Shown: piece after piece, positions 50,055 through 58,288 of the stretch
How positions within the stretch are numbered: the stretch's first letter is position 1
How the letters are laid out: each line of letters starts with the position of its first letter
From: Rathayibacter sp. Leaf185
Lineage (GTDB): Bacteria; Actinomycetota; Actinomycetes; Actinomycetales; Microbacteriaceae
DNA: 64,000 nt
Direction: 5' to 3'
Assembly: GCF_001423885.1 (NCBI RefSeq)
Contig: NZ_LMPP01000001.1
Coordinates: 248,001-312,000, forward strand
Made by a program: the position numbers and the translations under genes
The notes under the pieces: model-generated
The model's database searches: none
What the model was told of the DNA's origin: nothing
The model's input: only the letters and a program-made list of their open reading frames with translations

Positions 50055-51326
50055 CTAGGCGAGGACGAGCGCTGCTGCGATCCGGTCCTCATCGAAAGCA
50101 CGCGCCATCCGCCTGCGCTGGCGCTCGGGGATACCGAGACCCTCGGCGACCTCCGGCCACGTTCGGACCTGATCGGCGACAGCGCGGATGATCCTCGCGC
50201 CCTCCTCCCGCGCGAGCGAGAAGGCGTCCGCGACGTCCAGCAGGTTCGCGAGGTCGCGAGCGCGCGGATCGTCCCGATCGCTGATGGGCCTCGACGCGGT
50301 CACTCCGCTGCTCGTGCTCGGGTTGATGTCGAAGACGGGAGCCAGCCGCCACCCGCGCCGAGTACGGAGGAAGCCATGGTTGCGCCAGTGGTCGTCGACG
50401 TTGTTGATCAGGACCGTCAGCGCGATGCGGCTGAACATCTCACGCAGATCCTCGCGGGGATCGGCACTGAGGTCGTTCACGACGTCCGAGAACTGCTCGT
50501 AGGTGTACCTCGACAGGTCGTTCGCCCCGATCCCGAGTGCGGACGCGGCGGAGATGTAGGCCGTCCTCGAGCCGTCGAGCGTGCGATCGAACCGGTCGAC
50601 GATCAGCACGCTCTTCTCTCCTGAGGCGCGGTGCAGCGTCCACTCCGAGGTCGCGATGCCGGCCCGCGCGGCGAGGGTGAGCCCGAGCGCCTCCCATCGC
50701 TCCACATCCAGGTCGCCGTCCTTCGAGTGCGGGAGCTTCGCGAGGGCCAGGCGCCCGTCGGCTCTCCGCACATTCGCCTTCGGGCGGGCTCCGCCGGGAG
50801 AGGTCGCGATATCGGAGAGGTAGGCGAGATCGTCCTCCGACGCGTCCTCGGCCTCGTACCGCGCGGCGACCCGCACGACGCGGTCGATCTCGTGGATGTT
50901 CGCCACCCCGCCATCGCTCGAGAGCCACTCCCCCGCTCCCGTCGCGCGGAATCGGAGTGCGCCGAGCCGGGAGGCGTCCGAGACACCGAGGAGGTGATCC
51001 CACGCCCCACGGAGCGCGGGGACCGACGAGTCGCGCTTGCGGCGCTCGGCATGATTCGCCTCGATGAGCCGCTGTCCCCACTCATCCGGGGACGCGTCCT
51101 CGAAGGCGCCGGGGAGAGCGTGGGTCTCGGGCATCCACAGGCGACCCGTCACCAGCGGGAGATCGGGAGACACCGCGAACGCTCCAGGGGCGGCGAGGTA
51201 GCTCTCGTCGTACTGGAACGAGGACGAGGCGAGGTTCCGACCTGTGAAGGACGGATGGAGGATGCCCACGCGAACGAGTCCGAGCCGCTCGTCGTCGAGG
51301 TGCACCTCCACGGGCGGCGCGATCAC
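50055..51326 (-). CDS. hipA: HipA family serine/threonine kinase toxin
   Basis: 423 residues. The N-terminal subdomain (LVRVGILHPSFTGRNLASSSFQYDESYLAAPGAFAVSPDLPL) and the kinase domain are complete: GGARPKANVRR with the ATP-binding lysine region, LIVDRFDRTLDG, the catalytic NNVDDHWRNHGFL near residue 310, and PVFDINPS with the metal Asp. E. coli HipA phosphorylates glutamyl-tRNA synthetase and halts growth; the target here is not known. GTG at 51326 overlaps the hipB stop by four bases. The cassette lies between unrelated genes, as expected for a mobile accessory module. Confidence 0.93.
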   Translation of the reverse strand: MIAPPVEVHLDDERLGLVRVGILHPSFTGRNLASSSFQYDESYLAAPGAFAVSPDLPLVTGRLWMPETHALPGAFEDASPDEWGQRLIEANHAERRKRDSSVPALRGAWDHLLGVSDASRLGALRFRATGAGEWLSSDGGVANIHEIDRVVRVAARYEAEDASEDDLAYLSDIATSPGGARPKANVRRADGRLALAKLPHSKDGDLDVERWEALGLTLAARAGIATSEWTLHRASGEKSVLIVDRFDRTLDGSRTAYISAASALGIGANDLSRYTYEQFSDVVNDLSADPREDLREMFSRIALTVLINNVDDHWRNHGFLRTRRGWRLAPVFDINPSTSSGVTASRPISDRDDPRARDLANLLDVADAFSLAREEGARIIRAVADQVRTWPEVAEGLGIPERQRRRMARAFDEDRIAAALVLA

Positions 51327-51622
51327 AGCGATCCGCCCGCACCGAGGAGGGCGTCGATGCGGACCCGGGCGGTCTCGCTCCGGTAGGGATCGGACGACTG
51401 GACCACGGTGTCGGCGATGCCCAGCGCGGCCAGGACCGCGAACACCGAATCGATCCGCGCGGAGCCGTCGCCCGCTTCGAGGCGTCGCAGTGTCTCGCGG
51501 GTGACGCCCGCCCGCTCCGCCAGGAGAGATGCGGTCATGCCGTTGACCGCGCGCCAGCGCACGAGGTTCGCTCCGAACTCCGAGAGCAGCCGGGTTCGCT
51601 GGAGCGAGCGTCGCGCGACCAT
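51323..51622 (-). CDS. hipB: HipB-type antitoxin, XRE family DNA-binding protein
   Basis: 99 residues with a central helix-turn-helix: LVRWRAVNGMTASLLAERAGVTRETLRRLEAGDGSARIDSVFAVLAALGIAD. It should neutralise HipA and repress the operon by binding its promoter. ATG at 51622 follows CAGGAGG; a longer upstream reading has no conserved sequence. Gene order antitoxin then toxin with a four-base overlap is standard for hipBA. Confidence 0.92.
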   Translation of the reverse strand: MVARRSLQRTRLLSEFGANLVRWRAVNGMTASLLAERAGVTRETLRRLEAGDGSARIDSVFAVLAALGIADTVVQSSDPYRSETARVRIDALLGAGGSL

Positions 51623-51640
51623 GTCGACCTCCTGGTAGGT

Positions 51641-51654
51641 ATAACTGCCATTAT
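51641..51654. promoter_or_regulatory. Candidate HipB operator
   Basis: ATAA (51641-51644) and TTAT (51651-51654) form an inverted repeat spaced by six bases, 19 bases before the hipB ATG and within an unusually A/T-rich patch for this genome. HipB operators elsewhere are short spaced palindromes. Binding is inferred only; the motif is short. Confidence 0.3.
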
Positions 51655-51824
51655 CGCCGTATCTGAACGTTATGGCTGCATCCGACGAAGTAGACGTCGG
51701 GAGCGGCGCCGGCCTCGCTCGTCCGCGGGAATAGATCCGCCTCCGTCTGGTTGAATGGTGATGTACATGCAAACGCATGGATCAGGTCTCGTGAGGACGG
51801 GGCCACGGAGAGAAGGAGCGCCTG

Positions 51825-52919
51825 ATGCAGTTCGGCATCTTCACGGTCAGCGACATCACGACCGACCCCACCAACGGGAACACCCCCAGCGAGTCCGACA
51901 AGATCAAGGCCACCCTCGCGATCGCCGACAAGGCCGAGGAGATCGGTCTCGACGTCTTCGCCCTCGGCGAGCACCACAACCCGCCGTTCTGGTCGTCCTC
52001 GCCGACGACCACCCTCGCGTACATCGCCGCGCGCACCGAGCGCCTCCTCCTGACCACGGCGATGGCCCTGATCACGACCAACGACCCGGTGAAGCTCGCC
52101 GAGGACTACGCGATGCTCCAGCACCTGTCGGGCGGCCGCGTCGACCTCATGCTCGGCCGCGGCAACACCGGCCCCGTCTACCCGTGGTTCGGCAAGGACA
52201 TCCGCCGCGGCATCGAGCTGACGATCGAGAACTACGACCTCCTGCACCGCCTCTGGACCGAGGACTTCGTCGACTGGGAGGGACAGTTCCGCACTCCGCT
52301 GCAGGGCTTCCAGTCGACTCCGCGCCCGCTCGACGGCGTCGCGCCCTTCGTCTGGCACGGCTCGATCCGCTCGCCCCAGATCGCCGAGCAGGCCGCCTAC
52401 TACGGTGACGGATTCTTCGCCAACCACATCTTCTGGCCCGCCTCGCACACCCAGAAGATGGTGCAGCTCTACCGCCAGCGCTTCGAGCACTACGGCCACG
52501 GCAGCGCCGACCAGGCGATCGTCGGACTCGGCGGGCAGATCTTCATGGCGAAGAACTCGCAGGACGCGGTGAAGCAGTTCCGCCCCTACTTCGACAACGC
52601 CCCGGTCTACGGCCACGGCCCCTCGCTCGAGGACTTCACCGAGCAGACGCCGCTCACCGTCGGCTCGCCGCAGCAGATCATCGACCGCACCCTCGGCTTC
52701 CGCGAGTACGTCGGCGACTACCAGCGGCAGCTGTTCCTGATCGACCACGCGGGTCTGCCTCTGAAGACGGTGCTCGAGCAGATGGACATGCTCGGCGAGA
52801 TCCTCCCGGCGCTGCGCGCGGGCTTCGCCGAGGGACGCCCGGCGCACGTGCCGGACGCCCCCACCCACACCTCGCTCGTCGCCGCGCGCGACCAGCAGCC
52901 CGTCGCCGTCGACGCCTAG
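51825..52919 (+). CDS. CE1758 family FMN-dependent luciferase-like monooxygenase
   Basis: 364 residues, luciferase-like TIM barrel: MQFGIFTVSDITTDPTNG at the start, GLDVFALGEHHNPPFWSSSPTTTLAYIAART, KLAEDYAMLQHLSGGRVDLMLGRGNTGPVYPWFG and FVWHGSIRSPQIAEQAAYYGDGFFANHIFWPASHT. This is the CE1758 type, found paired with a CE1759-type flavin reductase, which is the next gene. Together they should oxygenate an unknown substrate using reduced FMN. ATG at 51825 follows AGAAGGAG. The upstream region carries the palindrome CATGC-AAAC-GCATG at 51766-51779. Confidence 0.92.
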   Translation: MQFGIFTVSDITTDPTNGNTPSESDKIKATLAIADKAEEIGLDVFALGEHHNPPFWSSSPTTTLAYIAARTERLLLTTAMALITTNDPVKLAEDYAMLQHLSGGRVDLMLGRGNTGPVYPWFGKDIRRGIELTIENYDLLHRLWTEDFVDWEGQFRTPLQGFQSTPRPLDGVAPFVWHGSIRSPQIAEQAAYYGDGFFANHIFWPASHTQKMVQLYRQRFEHYGHGSADQAIVGLGGQIFMAKNSQDAVKQFRPYFDNAPVYGHGPSLEDFTEQTPLTVGSPQQIIDRTLGFREYVGDYQRQLFLIDHAGLPLKTVLEQMDMLGEILPALRAGFAEGRPAHVPDAPTHTSLVAARDQQPVAVDA

Positions 52920-52929
52920 GAGGCGCCCC

Positions 52930-53553
52930 ATGGACACCCGCCGCATCACCGTCCTCTCCGCCGGCCTCAGCCAGCCGTCGTCCACCCGCCTCCTCGCCGA
53001 CCGCCTCGGCGATGCGACCGAGGCGGCGCTCGTCGAGCAGGGCTTCGCCGTCGAGCGGAGCGTCATCGAGCTGCGCGACCTCGCGCACGACGTCACGAAC
53101 AACCTCCTGACCGGGTTCGCGAGCCCCGCACTCCAGACGGCGCTCGACGCGGTCGCCGGCGCCGACGGTCTCATCGCCGTGACGCCGATCTTCACCACCA
53201 GCTACAGCGGCCTCTTCAAGTCGTTCGTCGACGTGCTCGACACGGAGGCGCTCCGCTCGCTGCCCGTGCTGCTCGCGGCCACCGGCGGGTCGCCCCGCCA
53301 CTCGCTCGCGGTCGACTACGCGATGCGACCGCTGTTCAGCTACCTGCACGCTGCTCCCCTGTCGACGTCGGTCTTCGCGGCGACGGACGACTGGGGAGGC
53401 GCGACCGAGGACGGCAGGGCCCTCCCCGCCCGCATCGAGCGCGCCGGCCGCGAGCTGGCCGACGAGGCCGCCCGCTCGACGCGCTCGGGCTCGGTGAGCG
53501 ACCCGTGGGCGCTCGACGGAGACTTCGAGGGGCTGCTGGGCAAGCGAGGCTGA
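52930..53553 (+). CDS. CE1759 family FMN reductase
   Basis: 207 residues of the NADPH-dependent FMN reductase fold: ITVLSAGLSQPSSTRLLADRLGDATEAAL (flavin phosphate loop), VTPIFTTSYSGLFKSFVDVLD, and LLAATGGSPRHSLAVDYAMRPLFSYL. It supplies reduced FMN to the CE1758-type monooxygenase encoded ten bases upstream. ATG at 52930 follows AGGAGG. A terminator hairpin lies 17 bases past the stop, so the pair is a closed operon. Confidence 0.93.
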   Translation: MDTRRITVLSAGLSQPSSTRLLADRLGDATEAALVEQGFAVERSVIELRDLAHDVTNNLLTGFASPALQTALDAVAGADGLIAVTPIFTTSYSGLFKSFVDVLDTEALRSLPVLLAATGGSPRHSLAVDYAMRPLFSYLHAAPLSTSVFAATDDWGGATEDGRALPARIERAGRELADEAARSTRSGSVSDPWALDGDFEGLLGKRG

Positions 53554-53570
53554 TCGACTCCTTCTCTCAC

Positions 53571-53607
53571 AGGAGCCGGCACCTGTCCAGTACCGGTGCC
53601 GGCTCCT
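53571..53607 (+). terminator. Hairpin terminator after the CE1759-type gene
   Basis: AGGAGCCGGCAC (53571-53582) pairs perfectly over 12 bp with GTGCCGGCTCCT (53596-53607), with a 13-base loop. Confidence 0.8.
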
Positions 53608-53664
53608 CCCCTCGGGCTAGCCTCCCTGCGGGGAGCCAGTGGTGGCCCCCGAAGGGAGGCCCTG

Positions 53665-55020
53665 ATGGGTATCAGCGCAGCAGGTCGGGACAGCATCGGC
53701 AGCACCGGGTCCGTCTTCGAGCGGGCCGTCCTGGATCGGCGCCGCTTCCTCGGCGCCCTGGGCGTCGCCGCCTCCGTGCCCGTGCTCGCCGGCTGCGGGT
53801 TCGCCCCCGCCGGTCCGCAGGCCAGCGCCGACAGCGGCACTCTGACCTTCACCACCTGGGGCACCGACGCGGAGCTCGCCGGGTTCCAGCGCGCGATCGA
53901 CCGCTTCCAGGAGGCGAACTCGGGCGCGACGGTCACCTTGAACGCCGTGCCCTACGAGCAGATGTTCACCAACATCGACGCGCAGCTGCAGGCGGGCAAT
54001 CCGCCCGACGTGTTCCGCGTGCCGTACTACACGTTCGGCAGCTACGCGGGGCGCGACCAGCTGCTCGACCTCACTCCTCACCTCGAGGCCGATGTGGCCG
54101 ACCGCTTCACCGACGCGGCCTGGGCCGCCGTGCAGAGCAACGGCAGTCCGTTCGGAGTCCCGCACCACACCGACACGTCGCTGATCCTCTACAACACCGA
54201 GGCGCTGGCGACGGCGGGCATCACCGAGTTCCCCTCCTCTCCCGAGGAGGCGTGGACCTGGGAGGAGTTCTCCGAGGTCGGCGCGAAGCTCCGCGCCTCG
54301 CTGCCCGCCGAACGCTATCCCTTCGCCTACAACTGGCAGGGCAACGGCGTCACCCGCTGGCTCAGCCTCCTGTTCCAGGCCGACGGCCGATTCCTCACCG
54401 AGGATCTCAGCGGTCCCGCGATCGACTCCGCGGCCGGGCGCGCGGCGATCGACTTCAGCCGCAGCTTCTTCACCGACGGGCTGGTCCCGCCGAGCAGCTC
54501 GATCCAGGCGACGACCTATGCGAGCGACCTCTGGTACTCGCAGACGACCGCGATGACGTTCGCAGGCGCCTTCCTCATCCCCGACGCCGACGCGACCCTC
54601 GACTTCGAGTGGGGCGCGACCTACTCGCCGCGCAACGTGCGCGGCGGCGGCGACTTCGGCGGCAACGCGCTCGTCGCCACCAAGGCGACCGCGCAGCCCG
54701 AGCTGGCCGCCTCCTTCCTCGCGTTCGTGACCGAGGAGGAGGCGATGAGCGACTTCTGCTCCGGCGCCTCGCTGCTGCCCACCCGCCGCGACCTCACGGA
54801 GTCGGGCATCGAGTTCGCCGTCCGGCCCGAGCTGGCCGAGGTGTTCCTCGGGCAGGCGGGTACGGTGCAGGCATCCGACTCGGCCCAGGTCGCCTCGCCC
54901 GACATGGCGGCGATCATCGCGGTGCTCAAGGAGCAGCTCGAGGCCGCCTTCGTCGGCGGGCAGAGCACGGAGGACACCATCGCGACGCTCACGGCCGGCA
55001 TCGCGGCCGCCATCCAGTGA
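53665..55020 (+). CDS. Sugar ABC transporter substrate-binding lipoprotein
   Basis: 451 residues of solute-binding family 1. The signal DRRRFLGALGVAASVPVLAGCG combines a twin-arginine motif with a lipobox, so the folded lipoprotein is exported by Tat and anchored at the membrane. The binding domain follows (TLTFTTWGTDAELAGFQRAIDRFQEANSG, then PDVFRVPYYTFGSYAGRDQLLDLTPHL, VPHHTDTSLILYNTEAL). The two permease genes downstream overlap in sequence. ATG at 53665 follows GAAGGGAGG. Substrate likely a mono- or oligosaccharide, not narrowed further. Confidence 0.92.
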   Translation: MGISAAGRDSIGSTGSVFERAVLDRRRFLGALGVAASVPVLAGCGFAPAGPQASADSGTLTFTTWGTDAELAGFQRAIDRFQEANSGATVTLNAVPYEQMFTNIDAQLQAGNPPDVFRVPYYTFGSYAGRDQLLDLTPHLEADVADRFTDAAWAAVQSNGSPFGVPHHTDTSLILYNTEALATAGITEFPSSPEEAWTWEEFSEVGAKLRASLPAERYPFAYNWQGNGVTRWLSLLFQADGRFLTEDLSGPAIDSAAGRAAIDFSRSFFTDGLVPPSSSIQATTYASDLWYSQTTAMTFAGAFLIPDADATLDFEWGATYSPRNVRGGGDFGGNALVATKATAQPELAASFLAFVTEEEAMSDFCSGASLLPTRRDLTESGIEFAVRPELAEVFLGQAGTVQASDSAQVASPDMAAIIAVLKEQLEAAFVGGQSTEDTIATLTAGIAAAIQ

Positions 55021-55949
55021 GCATCGCCCCGCCGGCGCCGGCGCCGGTCGCCGCCCGGCCCCGGCGCCGATCCGGGGCGTCGGCGGCGCGCGAGACCGCC
55101 GCCGCGTACGCGTTCCTCGCGCCGAACCTCCTCATGCTGGGGTTGTTCGTGTTCGTGCCCCTGGGCGGCGCGTTCCTGATCAGCTTCCAGAGCACGAACG
55201 GCTTCGGCGACGGCGTCTTCATCGGTCTCGACAACTACGTGCGTCTGCTCTCGGATCCGCTGTTCTGGCGCTCGTCGCTCAACACGGCGCTGTTCACCCT
55301 GATCGTGACTCCGCTCTCGATGGCCCTCGGGCTGGGAGCGGCCGTGCTGCTGAACTCGGTGCTGCCGGCGCGCGCGGTGTTCCGGTCGATCCTGATCCTG
55401 CCGATGGCCGTGTCCGGAGTCGCGACGGCGCTCATGGGCGTGCTGATCTTCGACGAGAACAGCGGCGTGCTCGACGGGCTGCTGCAGACCATCGGGCTTC
55501 CGCGGATCGCGTGGCAGTCGGGCGGGGCCGCGGCGTTCGCCTCCGTGGTGCTGGTCACGCTGTGGTGGCGCGTCGGCTTCAACATGCTGATCTACCTGGC
55601 GGGGCTGCAGGGCGTGAATCCGACGCTCTACGAGGCCGCGCGGCTCGACGGCGCGAACGGCTGGCAGCAGTTCCGGCACATCACGGTGCCGATGGTCGGG
55701 CCGTCGACGTTCTTCCTGCTGATCCTCAACGTCATCTACTCGTTCCAGGTGTTCGACATCGTCTTCGTCCTCACCGGCGGCGGGCCGCAGAACGCCACCT
55801 CGGTGCTGGTCACCTACGCCTACGACACCGGATTCGTCACCCGCGACCAGGGCTATGCGGCGGCGATCGGCATCGTCCTGCTGATCGTCACGATGGTCTT
55901 CACCGCGGTGCAGTGGCGCACGAACAGGAACCGGGACCTCGTCGAATGA
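55017..55949 (+). CDS. Sugar ABC transporter permease (MalF-like)
   Basis: 310 residues, six membrane helices. AAAYAFLAPNLLMLGLFVFVPLGGAFLISFQ is the usual first helix, and YEAARLDGANGWQQFRHITVPMVGPSTFF is the EAA loop that contacts the ATPase. GTG at 55017 overlaps the binding-protein stop by four bases. It forms the channel with the next gene's product. Confidence 0.94.
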   Translation: MSIAPPAPAPVAARPRRRSGASAARETAAAYAFLAPNLLMLGLFVFVPLGGAFLISFQSTNGFGDGVFIGLDNYVRLLSDPLFWRSSLNTALFTLIVTPLSMALGLGAAVLLNSVLPARAVFRSILILPMAVSGVATALMGVLIFDENSGVLDGLLQTIGLPRIAWQSGGAAAFASVVLVTLWWRVGFNMLIYLAGLQGVNPTLYEAARLDGANGWQQFRHITVPMVGPSTFFLLILNVIYSFQVFDIVFVLTGGGPQNATSVLVTYAYDTGFVTRDQGYAAAIGIVLLIVTMVFTAVQWRTNRNRDLVE

Positions 55950-56770
55950 GCACCGCCTCGCGCACCACCCGCCTGCTCCGCCTGGCGCTCGCGATCGTCG
56001 TGTCGCTCGTCATCCTCTTCCCGCTGTACTGGATGGTCGTCGTCGCGTTCTCCTCGCGGGCCGAGCTGCTCGGCGGGACCCTGCGCCTCTGGCCGCGCGA
56101 GCTGACGCTGGTGAACTTCGATCGGGTGTTCTCGTCGTTCCCGGTGACCACCTGGTTCGGCAACTCGCTCGCGATCAGCCTCGTGACGGCCTTGATCACC
56201 GTGGCGATCAACCTGCTCGGCGGCTACGCCTTCGCGCAGCTGACCTTCCGCGGCTCCGGGCTGCTGTTCCTGCTCGCTCTGTCGACGCTGACCCTGCCGG
56301 TGCAGGTGATCATGGTGGCCCTGTTCCGCCTCGTCACCGACCTCGGGCTCTACGGCAGCTACTGGGCGGTGATCCTGCCGACGGCGGCGTCGGCGTTCGG
56401 GCTCTTCCTGGCACGGCAGTTCATCCTCGCGATCCCCCGCGATCTCATCGAGGCCGCCCGGATCGACGGAGCCGGTCACTTCCGCGTCTTCACCCGGATC
56501 GTGCTGCCGCTGTCGAAGCCGCTGATCGCCGTGCTGTTCTTCATGACGCTCCTCGGATCGTGGAACGACTTCGCCTGGCCGCTGATCGCGCTGAAGGAGA
56601 ACGTGCTGTTCACCCTGCCGATCGGGCTGCTCTTCCTCCAGGGCCAGTTCGGCAGCGACTACGGGGCGACCATGGCGTTCGCGCTGGTGAACGTGGCCCC
56701 GATGGTCGTGCTGTTCCTGGTCTTCCAGCGCTACTTCGTGCAGGGATTCGCGCGCAGCGGACTGCGCTGA
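55946..56770 (+). CDS. Sugar ABC transporter permease (MalG-like)
   Basis: 274 residues, six helices: LALAIVVSLVILFPLYWMVVVAFSSRAEL at the start and the EAA loop IEAARIDGAGHFRVFTRIVLPLSKPLIA. ATG at 55946 overlaps the previous stop (ATGA). No ATPase gene follows, so the pair probably uses a shared MsiK/UgpC-type ATPase encoded elsewhere, as is common for CUT1 sugar importers in Actinobacteria. Confidence 0.94.
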   Translation: MSTASRTTRLLRLALAIVVSLVILFPLYWMVVVAFSSRAELLGGTLRLWPRELTLVNFDRVFSSFPVTTWFGNSLAISLVTALITVAINLLGGYAFAQLTFRGSGLLFLLALSTLTLPVQVIMVALFRLVTDLGLYGSYWAVILPTAASAFGLFLARQFILAIPRDLIEAARIDGAGHFRVFTRIVLPLSKPLIAVLFFMTLLGSWNDFAWPLIALKENVLFTLPIGLLFLQGQFGSDYGATMAFALVNVAPMVVLFLVFQRYFVQGFARSGLR

Positions 56771-56938
56771 CGAATCGGCCTCCTGGCCACTCTTGTCAAG
56801 TCCTCTTCTGCCACTCCCCAGCAAAGGACGCGAGCGGTACCGTCTACCTCAGGCGCCCCTTTCTGGGCGCACCGGGTCGTGCAGGCACCTTCCCGAGGTG
56901 CTCCAGGACGGGCTGTCCAGCGAGAGGCGAGGGTCGTC

Positions 56939-57931
56939 GTGAGTGTCATCGCCGCGAACGCAGCGCAGCAGAAGGTGGCCGGCCGCTACTACCTGATCGA
57001 GCGCATCGGCTCGGGAGGAATGGGCTCCGTCTACCGCGCCCGCGACGAGACCGTGCAGCGCGACGTCGCCGTCAAGGTGTTCCGCGCCGAGGCCTCGAGC
57101 CCCGAGGACGTGGCCCGTCAGGAGCGCGAGGTGCGGATGCTCTCCTCGTTCGCGCACCCGGGCATCGTCAATCTCTTCGACGCAGGGCTGCACAACTTCG
57201 GCGGAGAGGTGCGCCGCTACGTCGTCATGGAGCTCGTCGCGGACCCGACGATGGAGCGCCGGCTCGAGGCGGGCCCGATGGCCGCCGACGAGGTCGGTGC
57301 GATCGGCGCGCAGCTCGCCGAGGCGCTCGCCTACCTGCACGAGCGCGGAGTCGTCCACCGCGACGTGAAGCCGGCCAACATCCTCGTCAGCGACGTCGGA
57401 TCCAGCGGCTACGACCACACCGCCAAGCTCACCGACTTCGGGGTCGCCCACTTCATGGACGGCTCGCGGCTCACCAGCGACGGCATCGTGATCGGCACCG
57501 CGAGCTTCGTCAGCCCCGAGCAGGTCGCGGGCGAGCCGATCAGCGGCGCGAGCGACGTGTTCTCGCTCGGCCTGGTCCTGCTCGAGGCGCTCACCGGGAA
57601 GCGGGAGTACTCCGGCACCGTCCTGGAGGCGGCGATCGCGCGGCTGCACCGCAGCCCCTCCGTCCCCGACTCGCTGCCGAAGCCGTGGCGGGTGCTGCTG
57701 ACCTCGATGACCCAGCGCGACCCCGGCCGGCGCCCCACGGCGGAGCAGGTCGCTCAGCGCCTGCGCGGCGGGCTGGCCTCGGGGACGACGGCCCCGATGC
57801 AGCTGCCCCCGGCGGTGTCGCAGACGCGCTCGTCACGTCTGCGCCGCACGGTGATTATCGGCTCGAGCGTGGTGGGCGTCGGTGCGGTGGCCGCGCTGTC
57901 GTGGATGCTGGGAGTGCTCGCCGGGCGCTGA
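56939..57931 (+). CDS. Membrane-anchored serine/threonine protein kinase
   Basis: 330 residues. Kinase domain residues about 15-270: RIGSGGMGSVYRARDETVQRDVAVKVF (P-loop and lysine), VVHRDVKPANIL with catalytic Asp142, LTDFGVAHFMDG, and VSPEQVAGEPISGASDVFSLGLVLLEALTG. A single C-terminal membrane helix (TVIIGSSVVGVGAVAALSWMLGVLAG) ends the protein with almost no outside part, so no PASTA sensor domain. GTG at 56939 follows GAGGCGAGGG. The convergent FHA-VWA operon beyond the repeat array is a natural partner, since FHA domains bind phosphothreonine. Confidence 0.93.
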   Translation: MSVIAANAAQQKVAGRYYLIERIGSGGMGSVYRARDETVQRDVAVKVFRAEASSPEDVARQEREVRMLSSFAHPGIVNLFDAGLHNFGGEVRRYVVMELVADPTMERRLEAGPMAADEVGAIGAQLAEALAYLHERGVVHRDVKPANILVSDVGSSGYDHTAKLTDFGVAHFMDGSRLTSDGIVIGTASFVSPEQVAGEPISGASDVFSLGLVLLEALTGKREYSGTVLEAAIARLHRSPSVPDSLPKPWRVLLTSMTQRDPGRRPTAEQVAQRLRGGLASGTTAPMQLPPAVSQTRSSRLRRTVIIGSSVVGVGAVAALSWMLGVLAGR

Positions 57932-57945
57932 ACTCGTCCGACGGC

Positions 57946-58267
57946 GTGCGATCTGCAGGAGCCCGTGTTGTCTGCAGGAGCTCGGCGTAGAAGAGCGCTC
58001 TCACCCGGTTCAGCGGGGCAGGGCGGGCGTGATCACCTGCGAATCGCGCGTCCTCAGGCTCCGCATGCCAGCTGCTCCCGGACCCGCTCGGCTCGCGGTG
58101 GTGCGATCTGCAGGAGACGGTGGTGCGATCTGCAGGAGACAGGGGCGGAAAAGCGCTCTCCTCCGCCTGAAGGCACTGGGAAACGCGCGATCACCTGCAG
58201 ATCGCACCGGCGCCTGCAGACCGCACCGGCACCTGCAGACCGCACGTCCACCTGCAGACCGTACGAC
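57946..58267. repeat. Array of CTGCAG-centred short repeats in both orientations
   Basis: The 357-base gap between the kinase and FHA genes is filled with copies of GTGCGATCTGCAGG-like units. Forward pairs: two 19-base units (57946-57983) and two identical 22-base units (58097-58118, 58119-58140). Reverse: four 19-base units starting at 58192, 58211, 58230 and 58249 (core CACCTGCAGACCGCAC). Degenerate reverse copy near 58034. CTGCAG sits at 57953, 57972, 58195, 58214, 58233 and 58252. Forward and reverse arms can pair into a large hairpin around 58141-58191. No ORF of note; role unknown. Confidence 0.9.
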
Positions 58268-58288
58268 TGTGCGCCGGCTCCCAGGAGC

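Noticed and set aside
57946-58267. CRISPR array
   Set aside because: Repeat units abut each other with 19- or 22-base periods and leave no unique spacers, orientation switches within the region, and no cas gene is near.
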